In this document: positions 25,985-33,611 of the stretch, piece after piece
How positions within the stretch are numbered: the stretch's first letter is position 1
Layout of the letters: the number at the start of each line of letters is the position of its first letter
From: UMGS1696 sp964558485
GTDB lineage: Bacteria > Bacillota > Clostridia > Oscillospirales > CAG-272
Reading direction: 5' to 3'
Length of the DNA stretch: 45,909 nucleotides
NCBI GenBank assembly: GCA_964558485.1
Contig: CAZLED010000009.1
Coordinates: 1 to 45,909 of the forward strand
The notes under the pieces: generated by a model
Told to the model about the DNA's origin: nothing
Seen by the model: only the letters and a program-made list of their open reading frames with translations
Databases searched by the model: none
Position numbers and translations under genes: made by a program

Positions 25985-26488
25985 ATGAATACAAAAAAGA
26001 AGCGCATGGGTGCCCTGGACGTTTGCATCCTGGTGGCACTGCTGCTGTGCATCGTAGGTGTGGCAGCACGGGCACTCCTACGGGACAATTCGGTGCTGGC
26101 GCAGAATACGACGCTGGAAAAGTACACGGTGTATTTTTCGGTATCGGATATTCGCAGTACTTCAGAAAAGTTTCTCAAGGACGGCAAGACCTTTTACCTG
26201 GACGAAAGCGGCGAGCTCTTTGGCACATTGGTAGGCGACCCGGCGGTGACCTATGCAAAGAAGCTGTACGTCGATAACACCGGCAAGACCGTGGAGGTTT
26301 TCAACAACACCGAGGAAGAGGGCATTTCCCGGATCGATGTGGAAGGGGCCTTCCAGGTCTCTGCCACCATGGATGAGAACGGCTTCTTGCAGCTGAACGG
26401 CAATCGCACCATTGCACCGCACCAGGAGCTGGAGATCCGCAGCCGGGAGCTGTACGTGAACATCCGGATCAATTCCATTGAGAAATGA
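25985..26488 (+). CDS. DUF4330-like anchored protein (second copy)
   Basis: The 167-residue protein mirrors the one at 23373: basic start KKKRMGALDVCIL, one membrane helix and a small beta-rich outer domain ending in ELYVNIRINSIEK. The two are diverged paralogues rather than duplicates. The start at 25985 follows GGAGGA at a good distance; the longer frame beginning with TTG lacks such a site. It is the last gene of the polymer operon. The pairing of two DUF4330-like proteins around a lipid-carrier transferase is the main clue to its role. Confidence 0.65.
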   Translation: MNTKKKRMGALDVCILVALLLCIVGVAARALLRDNSVLAQNTTLEKYTVYFSVSDIRSTSEKFLKDGKTFYLDESGELFGTLVGDPAVTYAKKLYVDNTGKTVEVFNNTEEEGISRIDVEGAFQVSATMDENGFLQLNGNRTIAPHQELEIRSRELYVNIRINSIEK

Positions 26489-26583
26489 GCGAGGATTTTT
26501 TACAGTTTAAATCGGAGGAAATCCACTCCGCTTGCAGAAAAGCGTTCCTGTTAAAAATTGCAGAATAGAACCGGAGGTATGCC

Positions 26584-26814
26584 ATGTTCCCTTGGATCAA
26601 ATCGGCGGCGGTGAAGGAGCTGGAGCAGCTTGTCTTCACGCTGCAGCAGAATCTGGAAAACAACTATAAGGATGCCGCACAGCAAGCCCGTGTGCGACTG
26701 GGCGAACGGTTGGAGGAGCTTCACGCCGCCGGTGCCCTGAAGGATAAGGAATACCGCCGCTTTTCCGTGCTGTACACCGAATACACCATGAAAATGACCG
26801 GCTATCACCACTGA
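26584..26814 (+). CDS. Small helical protein, unknown
   Basis: The 76-residue product follows a clear CGGAGGT site. It is charged and predicted to be almost wholly helical (AAVKELEQLVFTLQQNLENN, ARVRLGERLEELHAAG), with no membrane segment, and ends GYHH. It may be cytoplasmic and form a helical hairpin. It lies 95 bp after the polymer operon and before a terminator, so it may share that transcript. No family was recognised. Confidence 0.65.
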   Translation: MFPWIKSAAVKELEQLVFTLQQNLENNYKDAAQQARVRLGERLEELHAAGALKDKEYRRFSVLYTEYTMKMTGYHH

Positions 26815-26899
26815 GCTGCGCAAGGATTTTTTTTGGTCGAGACTGCAAGCGATCCTGCTGAAAATTTTCCGAAGTGCAATTGGGAGTGTTGGCATAGCA

Positions 26900-26951
26900 A
26901 AAGATGCTTGTCTGCAGCAAATGTTGTCTGTAGCAGATGGCATCTTTTTTT
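26900..26951 (+). terminator. Terminator before spoIIR
   Basis: AAAGATGC and GCATCTTT form the base, TCTGC and GCAGA an inner stem, and a run of seven T follows. Confidence 0.85.
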
Positions 26952-26961
26952 CTTTGCCTTT

Positions 26962-26991
26962 GTATAAAGACAGATCCTGTGGGAAACTATA
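26962..26991 (+). promoter_or_regulatory. Probable sigma-F-type promoter of spoIIR
   Basis: GTATA at 26962-26966 is followed after 15 bp by GGAAACTATA at 26982-26991. This fits the sigma-F pattern GYWTA-N15-GGNRANANTW at all but one defined position, and spoIIR is a known sigma-F target. Confidence 0.65.
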
Positions 26992-27022
26992 GTGTATCCC
27001 ACAACGATATGAGGTGACGGAG

Positions 27023-27637
27023 TTGAAGCGGTGTATCTCCTTGGCGGTGTCGGTACTGGTGGCCACGGTACTGCTGACATTTTTGCCCATCCATGGCGAA
27101 GCGCAGATCTACGACAATGTGATCCGGCTCCATGTGCTGGCGGTATCGGACAGCGACGAAGACCAGGCTGTGAAGCTGGTGGTGCGTGATCGGGTGCTGG
27201 AGACCGTGGCACCACTGCTGGCCAATGTACACGACAGGGCTACGGCAGTTGCCATTGTGTCTGCCCATCTGCAGGAAATACAGGAGAGCGCAGCAGAGGC
27301 TCTGTGTGCCCTGAAACGGACGGAAACGGTATCCGTATCCCTGACAGAGGAAACCTATCCTACAAGGGCTTACGAGGGCTGCAGACTGCCTGCCGGGAAG
27401 TATCTGTCTTTGCGTGTGATCTTAGGGGAAGGAAAAGGGAAGAACTGGTGGTGCGTGCTGTTCCCCAGTGTGTGCGGCCGATTTGCCGTGAAAAACGCAG
27501 AGGATGCCTATCTGGAAGCCGGCCTCACACCGGAGCAGTATCGGCTGATCACCCACACCGACGACGTGGACGTACAGGTGCGCTTTCGCCTGTTGGAGTG
27601 GCTGGCTTCCGTACGACAGGCCTTGGGAGCAGGATAG
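27023..27637 (+). CDS. spoIIR: Stage II sporulation protein R
   Basis: SpoIIR is made in the forespore and signals across the septum to activate processing of pro-sigma-E by SpoIIGA. The 204-residue product has a signal-like N-terminus (CISLAVSVLVATVLLTFLP) and the diagnostic blocks NVIRLHVLAVSDSDEDQAVK and GKNWWCVLFPSVCG. The TTG at 27023 was chosen because a near-perfect GAGGTGA lies five bases upstream; the GTG at 27014 would place the site inside the gene. It stands alone downstream of a sigma-F-like promoter. It is the clearest evidence that the organism forms spores or descends from spore-formers. Confidence 0.95.
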   Translation: MKRCISLAVSVLVATVLLTFLPIHGEAQIYDNVIRLHVLAVSDSDEDQAVKLVVRDRVLETVAPLLANVHDRATAVAIVSAHLQEIQESAAEALCALKRTETVSVSLTEETYPTRAYEGCRLPAGKYLSLRVILGEGKGKNWWCVLFPSVCGRFAVKNAEDAYLEAGLTPEQYRLITHTDDVDVQVRFRLLEWLASVRQALGAG

Positions 27638-27740
27638 AAGAAAGGTATAGTGAAAATGCTGTATAAACTGCGGTAAAACAGGCATCCAATTGGTGCATAC
27701 GGCGAAAGCGAAAAAATCGCAAAAAAATTGAAAAAAGGTG

Positions 27741-27769
27741 TTGACAAACGAGGAAAGCTGTGGTATAAT
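27741..27769 (+). promoter_or_regulatory. Promoter of the tRNA cluster
   Basis: TTGACA at 27741-27746 and TATAAT at 27764-27769 are 17 bp apart with an extended TGTGG before the -10. This is one of the strongest promoters in the window, as expected for tRNA. Confidence 0.9.
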
Positions 27770-27831
27770 ATTAACGTGCTCAGGCGAGAACATAGAAAAC
27801 ACAAAGTTCGGTAACAACCTGTTCACAATAT

Positions 27832-27908
27832 GGCGGAATAGCTCAGCTGGCTAGAGCAATCGGTTCATACCCGATAGGTCGTGGGTTCAAGTCCAACTTC
27901 CGCTACCA
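27832..27908 (+). tRNA. tRNA-Met (CAT)
   Basis: The cloverleaf is complete: acceptor GGCGGAA/TTCCGCT with a G1-T72 wobble, anticodon stem ATCGG/CCGAT with CAT at 27866-27868, a T-loop GGGTTCAAGTCC and an encoded CCA. The anticodon stem lacks the three G-C pairs of an initiator, so elongator Met is most likely. A CAT anticodon could also belong to a tRNA-Ile modified to read ATA. Confidence 0.93.
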
Positions 27909-27931
27909 TGTATCTTTTACGGTACAGGAAC

Positions 27932-28038
27932 ACAAAGGCAGGCTCATGGCCCGTTGGTCAAGCGGCTAAGACACCGCCCTTTCACGGCGGTAACGGGAGT
28001 TCGATTCTCCCACGGGTCACCATAGATCCTGCCTTTGT
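27932..28038 (+). repeat. 11-bp inverted repeat enclosing the first tRNA-Glu
   Basis: ACAAAGGCAGG at 27932-27942 is the exact reverse complement of CCTGCCTTTGT at 28028-28038. The two arms lie just outside the tRNA and could pair in the precursor RNA. Confidence 0.7.
27948..28022 (+). tRNA. tRNA-Glu (TTC), CCA encoded
   Basis: The acceptor GGCCCGT/ACGGGTC, anticodon stem CCGCC/GGCGG, anticodon TTC at 27981-27983, T-loop GTTCGATTC and 3' CCA are all present. Confidence 0.95.
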
Positions 28039-28046
28039 TTGTTTTC

Positions 28047-28118
28047 GGCCCGTTGGTCAAGCGGCTAAGACACCGCCCTTTCACGGCGGTAACGGGAGTT
28101 CGATTCTCCCACGGGTCA
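28047..28118 (+). tRNA. tRNA-Glu (TTC), CCA not encoded
   Basis: The body is identical to the first tRNA-Glu, base for base, but the discriminator A is followed by TG instead of CCA. The CCA end would have to be added after transcription. Confidence 0.95.
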
Positions 28119-28120
28119 TG

Positions 28121-28149
28121 AAGCAGTACAGAAATGTGCTGCTTTTTTC
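28121..28149 (+). terminator. Terminator of the tRNA cluster
   Basis: AAGCAGTACA and TGTGCTGCTT pair with one T-G pair around GAAA, followed by TTTTTT. It begins two bases after the second tRNA-Glu. Confidence 0.9.
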
Positions 28150-28237
28150 GTTTTCCGGGATCTTTCGTTGTGAGCCTCCACGATCGCCTTTTCTGCAATC
28201 GAAAGAAAATCTTAAGGGATTCTTAAACCTCCAGGTC

Positions 28238-28266
28238 TTGCGCAGCACCGCATGGTGTGGTATACT
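28238..28266 (+). promoter_or_regulatory. Sigma-A-type promoter of the lipoprotein gene
   Basis: TTGCGC at 28238-28243 and TATACT at 28261-28266 are 17 bp apart with an extended TGTGG before the -10. Confidence 0.65.
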
Positions 28267-28295
28267 ATTGCCATACCAGTTTAGGAGGATCTCAT

Positions 28296-30497
28296 ATGCG
28301 ACGTATACTATGCTTGCTCTGTTTGCTGCCACTGTTTTTGTTTGGCTGCCGGAAGGACCCTGCTCTGCCAGATGCTACATCCTGTGTGTACAAAAGCACG
28401 GTGATCGAGATACCGGATGGGGACTATGGGGTACTGTTGGACGAAGGTGCTACCTGGAACGGTGAGCGGTTCACGATCCAGACCTACCAGATCGACCGGG
28501 AGATGGGCGGCCACTGGCTCAACTTTACCAAAAGCTACTCCTTCCTGCCCGATGGTACGGACATACAAGAGGATACGTCGTCACCCATGATCGAGACGAT
28601 CCAGTCGATCGAGACGATCGGGAGCCTGCCTGCGGAGTCGGTTTTGCTGGACAATGGCGACACGCTTTTTACGGAAGTCGTGGAAGTGGGCGATGGACTG
28701 CAATATTTTGTATCCGTGCGGAATGCCAACGGGGATGCCCTGTTTTCCACCGATCTGGCGGGGGTATTCCGCTTTGACTATACGAAGGTACGGGATGGAG
28801 CGGCGCAGTTTGGACTGCTTGGTGCCGTGTACGCCGATGGAAGCTATCTGACCCTGACCACAGGTGGTCTCTGCGCTTTCGATGAGAGCGGCACGCTGCT
28901 TTGGTTGGAGGACACCAAAAACGCTCCCACGGCACTGACCCGGACGGATGCCGGCATTCTCTATCTCTATGGAGAGACCTATGAACAGAGCCTGCGGTTT
29001 GTCGATCCTGCCACCGGAGCGCTGGGAGAATCGCTGACACTGCCTGCGGAGATCGCCGGAACGCAAAATAACGACAGCCACATGGTGATCGGGGCAGGCT
29101 ATGATCTGTACGTGAAAAACAGCCTTGCGCTGTGGGGCGTGGATATCACTTTGGACGACACCGGTGTTCCGTCCTGCACCTATGAAAAGGTCATCGACTG
29201 GGGGAACTCCGACCTGTCGGCGGCCGAGCTGGGTTCGTTTTGCATCATGGATCCCCACACCGTGACCGCCGTATGGCATGACCAGCTTGGCGTGGAGGAA
29301 AACAAGCTCCTGCTGCTCACCTATGTAGCACCGGAGGATGTTGTCATCAAGGAAGAGATCCAGCTTGCCATGCTTGCGCCTGATTTCACCATGCAGCGTG
29401 CCGTTGCCAATTTCAACAAGCAAAGCGATACCCACCGCATTGTGGTCACAGACTACACGATCTACGAAGAGGACATCCGTAAGACCCGGTTCGATACCGC
29501 CATGTCGGCCGGATCTGTGCCGGATCTGGTCTTTCTCATGGACACAGATGGCATGGTGGACAGCTACAGTCAGGCGGGGCTATGGGTCGATCTGGCACCG
29601 TGGATGGCGGAAACCTACAGAGACGAGCTGCTGGGAACGGTGACAAAGCCCTATCGGAATGGAGCAGGACAACAATTCGTACTGCCGACCTCGCCGGTCT
29701 TCACCCTGTATTGGGGCACGTCCGATTTTGGTACCACACCCACGCTCGACACGATTTTGTCGCTGTTGTCTGACATGCAACCTGGGAAGTGTCTCTTGCC
29801 TACCGAACGGCGAGAATTCTGGTATCTGGCCGAGGCGCTCTTTCTCGAAATGGTGGACATCGAGGCTGGGGAATGCCACTTTGATTCGGAACGGTTCACA
29901 GAGATCTACAAGCTGCTTGCCACCTTAGAATCCACCGACCAGCGCTCGGAAACGCCGCTTCTCAAAAGCCAGAACATAAACAGTGTCTATAGCTACGTCA
30001 CGAACCGGATGCAGGGAGAATATACCGTACCCGTTGGCATTCCCAATGGAGACGGAAAGCTGTACGTAGACCGCAGCAGCAGTGGGTTTTTGGCGATCTC
30101 TGCGGCGACCTCTGCCGAGAAGGAATGCTACACGTTTCTGGATCTGTATATGCAGGCAAGCCATTTGGCAGCGTACAGTCTGTTTACCCGGCAGGATGTG
30201 TATGATTCCATTGCAGAATATGCGGACAGCACGATCTTTTTGACTCCATCCGGTTCTGCACGGTCGCTGGACGATCCGGAGAAAATGACCGGGATCACGG
30301 GACGGCGCTTCCAGATCACCAAAGCCGATGCGGATGAATACATAGCCCTACTGGATCGAATCGGTGGCAAGGTGGAAACGGGATCGGTGGCATACGGGAT
30401 CTATCGAGAGGAGATCATGGATACCAGCCGCACGCCGGAGGAGGTCGCCACAGCCCTGCAATCCCGGATTGGCATCCTTTTGTCGGAGAATAGTTGA
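28296..30497 (+). CDS. Large lipoprotein: propeller-like domain plus solute-binding-like domain
   Basis: The 733-residue protein has a lipoprotein signal (RRILCLLCLLPLFLFGC) with the lipidated Cys at residue 18. Residues about 30-340 consist of repeated beta strands with LLDNGDTLFTEVVEVGDGLQ and YADGSYLTLTTGGLCAFDES type blades, suggesting a propeller. From about residue 350 the sequence changes to the style of family 1 extracellular solute-binding proteins (LAPDFTMQRAVANFNKQSD, PDLVFLMDTDGMVDSYSQAG, LWVDLAPWM). The start at 28296 follows TTAGGAGGAT. No permease or ATPase gene is adjacent; it has its own promoter and terminator. It is likely a surface sensor or binding protein; the ligand is unknown. 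Confidence 0.8.
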   Translation: MRRILCLLCLLPLFLFGCRKDPALPDATSCVYKSTVIEIPDGDYGVLLDEGATWNGERFTIQTYQIDREMGGHWLNFTKSYSFLPDGTDIQEDTSSPMIETIQSIETIGSLPAESVLLDNGDTLFTEVVEVGDGLQYFVSVRNANGDALFSTDLAGVFRFDYTKVRDGAAQFGLLGAVYADGSYLTLTTGGLCAFDESGTLLWLEDTKNAPTALTRTDAGILYLYGETYEQSLRFVDPATGALGESLTLPAEIAGTQNNDSHMVIGAGYDLYVKNSLALWGVDITLDDTGVPSCTYEKVIDWGNSDLSAAELGSFCIMDPHTVTAVWHDQLGVEENKLLLLTYVAPEDVVIKEEIQLAMLAPDFTMQRAVANFNKQSDTHRIVVTDYTIYEEDIRKTRFDTAMSAGSVPDLVFLMDTDGMVDSYSQAGLWVDLAPWMAETYRDELLGTVTKPYRNGAGQQFVLPTSPVFTLYWGTSDFGTTPTLDTILSLLSDMQPGKCLLPTERREFWYLAEALFLEMVDIEAGECHFDSERFTEIYKLLATLESTDQRSETPLLKSQNINSVYSYVTNRMQGEYTVPVGIPNGDGKLYVDRSSSGFLAISAATSAEKECYTFLDLYMQASHLAAYSLFTRQDVYDSIAEYADSTIFLTPSGSARSLDDPEKMTGITGRRFQITKADADEYIALLDRIGGKVETGSVAYGIYREEIMDTSRTPEEVATALQSRIGILLSENS

Positions 30498-30509
30498 TTG
30501 GAGCAATCA

Positions 30510-30562
30510 AAAAAGACACCGGACACAAGCAGCGGTACGCTTTGTGAAACCGGTGTCTTTTT
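30510..30562 (+). terminator. Terminator of the lipoprotein gene
   Basis: AAAAAGACACCGG pairs perfectly with CCGGTGTCTTTTT across a 27-nt loop. Its symmetry would also allow action on the other strand. Confidence 0.9.
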
Positions 30563-30658
30563 CGTTTTTCCCGGAAACTTTTCTGTAACGCTGTCGTCAT
30601 AGAAAATACTCCATGTTACTTTGGGGAAAACTGTAGGATTTTGCAAAAGGTGACATAT

Positions 30659-31612
30659 ATGACCGAGACAACCAAAACGATCTTTGCAGAGCACGAGATC
30701 CGAAAATCCAAAAAACAAAAAGCCGCTTTTTTGTCGTATGTACAGGAGCAGGCGAAAAGCTGGGGCTACCACTGCCATGTGGAAAAAGGTTCCTTTGGCG
30801 CACAGAATCTGGTGGTGGGCGATCCGGCCGGTGCCAAGGTGATCTATACGGCTCACTACGATACCTGCGCCGTCCTGCCGTTTTCCAATCTGATCACGCC
30901 AAAACGGATCGGACTGTATCTCTTATACCAGATCGGTATCGTTGTGCTGTTTATGGTGCTGCCTATGCTGCTTCTGGCTGTGGTAACAGGCGCACTGACA
31001 GCCATAGCCGGTGTGGAAGAAGACCTGGCGCTGCTGCTTGTGGGTATTGTTTCCTATGGGTTCCTGCTCTTTTTCTGCTGGTGGGTGATGGCAGGACCGG
31101 CCAACCGGCACACTGCCAACGACAACACCTCCGGAGTCACGGTGCTGCTGGACAGTATGCAGACCATGCCTGTGGAAAACCGGGGAGATGTGGCGTACAT
31201 TTTCTTTGATCTGGAGGAGATGGGACTTTTTGGTTCCAGTGGATATTACAGCCGTCACAAAAAGGAGATGCAGTACAGACTGCTCATCAATTTCGACTGC
31301 GTGTCCGATGGAGAGACGATCCTGTTGGCACCGCAAAGAAGAGCCAAGTCCTACCTGCCAAAGCTCCGGGAAGCCTTTCCGACCACCGAAGCTTGCACGG
31401 TGGACATACCGACTCGTGGTGTGTTCTATCCTTCCGACCAGGTCGCGTTCCCCTGTGGCGTAGGCGTGGCTGCCATGCGGAAAACAAATGTCGGTGGGAT
31501 CTTATATATGGACAAGATCCACACGGCGAAGGATGTGGTGTACCGGGAAGAAAACATCGCCTATTTGGCAGAATGCACAGTGCGGCTGGCACAAGGCTTT
31601 CACACCAAATAA
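30659..31612 (+). CDS. M28-family metallopeptidase with inserted membrane helices
   Basis: The 317-residue protein carries the M28 aminopeptidase zinc ligands: TAHYDTC (His66, Asp68), HTANDNTSG (the bridging Asp155), DLEEMGLFGS (catalytic and ligand Glu), NFDCVSDG and a C-terminal DKIHTAKD His. Between the first and second ligand motifs, residues about 85-145 contain two or three membrane helices (IGIVVLFMVLPMLLLAVV and ALLLVGIVSYGFLLFFCWW). The enzyme is therefore anchored through a hairpin inside its catalytic domain. There is no signal peptide. The start at 30659 follows AAAAGGTGA; the longer TTG start was not used. The substrate is unknown. A terminator follows. Confidence 0.85.
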   Translation: MTETTKTIFAEHEIRKSKKQKAAFLSYVQEQAKSWGYHCHVEKGSFGAQNLVVGDPAGAKVIYTAHYDTCAVLPFSNLITPKRIGLYLLYQIGIVVLFMVLPMLLLAVVTGALTAIAGVEEDLALLLVGIVSYGFLLFFCWWVMAGPANRHTANDNTSGVTVLLDSMQTMPVENRGDVAYIFFDLEEMGLFGSSGYYSRHKKEMQYRLLINFDCVSDGETILLAPQRRAKSYLPKLREAFPTTEACTVDIPTRGVFYPSDQVAFPCGVGVAAMRKTNVGGILYMDKIHTAKDVVYREENIAYLAECTVRLAQGFHTK

Positions 31613-31616
31613 TACA

Positions 31617-31674
31617 GAAAATGGGGCTGTCGCACGAAGGAAGAAATTCCCAAAATGCAACAGCCTCATTTTTA
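31617..31674 (+). terminator. Terminator of the M28 gene
   Basis: AAAATGGGGCTGT pairs with ACAGCCTCATTTTT with one mismatch across a 29-nt loop and ends in a T-run. Confidence 0.75.
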
Positions 31675-31703
31675 TATCATAGTGTTATTCTCTTCTTTTT
31701 CTC

Positions 31704-31862
31704 CTTTAGCGAGGAGCGCATTACGCAGTACTGCTAAAGAAGCAAAAAGAGGAACTTTATCGGATGTCCTGGGGATTTCGACCTCTGCGGAGGTCGATGA
31801 GGGACGCTGTCCCCCTCAACCCCTGCCAACTTTTGAAAAAGTTGGATCAAAACTTTTACACT
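31704..31862. repeat. Array of four consecutive palindromes in an intergenic region
   Basis: Between the M28 gene and the converging glycosidase gene there are four successive hairpins: CTTTAGC/GCTAAAG (31704-31739), TCGACCTC/GAGGTCGA (31778-31797), GGGAC/GTCCC (31801-31813) and CCAACTTTT/AAAAGTTGG (31826-31845). There is no open frame. It resembles mosaic noncoding repeats found between genes in other Ruminococcaceae. Confidence 0.55.
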
Positions 31863-31897
31863 TGCAACAGGTCCATTTTTTTCGATTTCCGTTGTCG

Positions 31898-33523
31898 TTA
31901 CTGCTTTTGCAGCACCAGCTCGATGTCCACCTTCCCGTGTGCTTTTGCGGTGAAGTCCACATAATGGGACGTGCCGACCATGGACAGTATGTAGTTCGCA
32001 GCTTCCCCATTCACGGTGACGCTGGTGGCGGCGTATCCATCCGGCAGATAGATGTGGCAATCCACCGTTTCGGCAGGAGACGTCAGGGTATAGCGCATAC
32101 CCTCGTCCGTCCAGATCCAGCGCAGATCCACCACCGTGTCGGTCTTTTCGTAGCCGGTGATGTAGCGCAGCTCCCGATAGGGTGTCACAGGGAACCGGGG
32201 CGAGAAGCGGATGTGGTGGTAGCCAAAGTCCATGTCTTCAATGCCGGCCAGCCCTTCGTCGATGGCAGACAGCAGTGCCGCTGCACCCCAACCGCTGGGA
32301 CCGCCGCCTTGCTTCTGCTGGGTGATGGGATCGTACAGGAAGTAGATGCTGCCGTCTCGCTCGAACATCTCCATGCACCGGGCAAGAATGTCCCAGCCGT
32401 ATGCCTCATAGCCACAGGAGAAGGCACCCTTTGCCAGTTCCCCAGCCGTGAACGGAGAGATAGCACCGTTGACGTAGTGACCGGGTTTGTTGCCGTTGAA
32501 GTCCGGGTACGGCGGATCGATGGAGAACCATTCGGCAAAGGCGTCGGTGGTCTTTCTGCGGCGCATATATTCTTCCACGATAGAACGTTTTTCAGCCAGT
32601 GTCAGGATCCCACGGTTCAGAGCGTAGCTGTTGGAGAGCGACAGTCGCACAGCTTCGTTGTCGTCCACACCGGTGTGGTTCAGGGGCAGCATATGGATGA
32701 AGTGCGTGCCGTTCCAGAGATAGCGCATGATGTTCTGCCGCAGCTTTTCGGCCCGGTCCTCCCACACAGCCGCTTTGTAGTCGTAGCCCAATCGCCGGTT
32801 CATCCACGCCAGCATCTGCATAGCCTGATACACACCGGTGTTGTCGCCGTGGTGGATGGACATGGGCGTGGTCTTCTCGATGCGGCGGTTGTTGTTGGGC
32901 ACACCGTAGGCAAAGTCCCAGGTATCGATGGTGGCGCCACGCTTACACAGCCCATGCTCTGGATCCCAGCGATCCGGTGAGGAGGTCATGTAGTCGATGC
33001 CTCGTTCCAGCTTGGGCAAGATCGCCGACAGCCACACCGTATTGCCCGTGACCCGGAATACCTGCATGGCACCTTCCACCACCAGATATTCGATGTCGGA
33101 TTCGATCTCCAGACGCACCAGCGCCACATTGTCTTCGTTGTAGATCTTGCGGCAGGCCGGGGAGACGAACTGCCAGTGCCCGTCGTCCAGCTGCTTGATC
33201 AGCTCATAGAACATACCGTCGTCCCGTTGGGTGTCGATGATGAAGTCCAAGAAGGAACGCAGATCGAATTCCCAGTGCTTGAAGGCCTTCATCTGGTGGA
33301 CATGGTCCCGGATCCAGTTCAGGGAGCAGCCCAGCTTCTTGCCATCGATGAACACCAGCCGCCGGTCGTCTGCCACGATGTTGTGGAGCCCATGGAGAAA
33401 ATAACCCAGCCGGGGATCGGTGGTGGTCAGGATCCCAGGCATGACAAGCTCTTCGTTGTTGTAGGTACCGTTCGGTTTGCCGTCCACACGCATGGCAGGC
33501 AGCTTATGCTTGTACGAGATCAT
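31898..33523 (-). CDS. Six-hairpin-type glycoside hydrolase, family unassigned
   Basis: The 541-residue protein is predicted to be a soluble (alpha/alpha)6-barrel enzyme. Repeated helix pairs, aromatic and acidic patches (NWIRDHVHQMKAFKHWEF, DTQRDDGMFYELI, DTWDFAYGVPNNN, EWFSIDPPYPDFNGNKPGHY) and the GGGPSGWGAAALLSAIDEGL segment are typical of GH families in the six-hairpin superfamily, such as debranching enzymes and rhamnosidases. A beta-sandwich tail closes the protein (VDCHIYLPDGYAATSVTVNG). No signal peptide is present, so it acts on imported oligosaccharides. The start at 33523 follows GAGGAGG; the longer frame was rejected. It stands alone. The exact family and linkage cannot be decided from motifs. 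Confidence 0.65.
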   Translation of the reverse strand: MISYKHKLPAMRVDGKPNGTYNNEELVMPGILTTTDPRLGYFLHGLHNIVADDRRLVFIDGKKLGCSLNWIRDHVHQMKAFKHWEFDLRSFLDFIIDTQRDDGMFYELIKQLDDGHWQFVSPACRKIYNEDNVALVRLEIESDIEYLVVEGAMQVFRVTGNTVWLSAILPKLERGIDYMTSSPDRWDPEHGLCKRGATIDTWDFAYGVPNNNRRIEKTTPMSIHHGDNTGVYQAMQMLAWMNRRLGYDYKAAVWEDRAEKLRQNIMRYLWNGTHFIHMLPLNHTGVDDNEAVRLSLSNSYALNRGILTLAEKRSIVEEYMRRRKTTDAFAEWFSIDPPYPDFNGNKPGHYVNGAISPFTAGELAKGAFSCGYEAYGWDILARCMEMFERDGSIYFLYDPITQQKQGGGPSGWGAAALLSAIDEGLAGIEDMDFGYHHIRFSPRFPVTPYRELRYITGYEKTDTVVDLRWIWTDEGMRYTLTSPAETVDCHIYLPDGYAATSVTVNGEAANYILSMVGTSHYVDFTAKAHGKVDIELVLQKQ

Positions 33524-33540
33524 AGGGTGTGCCTCCTCAT

Positions 33541-33600
33541 TTGAATGAATAATGAAATATAAATAATTAAGAATAAATAATTGTGGTGGAATGCTATGCT
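33541..33600. repeat. AT-rich intergenic segment related to 8854-8920
   Basis: GAATGAATAATGAA followed by AATAATTGTGGTGGAATGC resembles, in inverted orientation, the segment at 8854-8920 (AATTGTGGAATAAAATGC). It lies just upstream of the glycosidase ribosome site. Confidence 0.35.
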
Positions 33601-33611
33601 TTCTACGTTTT

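Noticed and set aside
28047..28118. Second tRNA-Glu as a pseudogene
   Set aside because: Its body is identical to the first copy and it is followed by a good terminator. Lack of an encoded CCA is common in Firmicutes.
27932..28118. Direct repeats of the tRNA-Glu region as a CRISPR array
   Set aside because: There are only two copies and each is a complete tRNA. No cas gene or regular spacing is present.
27881..28465. 194-codon frame over the tRNA genes
   Set aside because: It is translated tRNA sequence, including the duplicated Glu tRNA, and not a protein gene.
31655..32980. 441-codon plus-strand frame across the palindrome array and glycosidase gene
   Set aside because: It crosses noncoding repeats and is antisense to a gene with a strong ribosome site.
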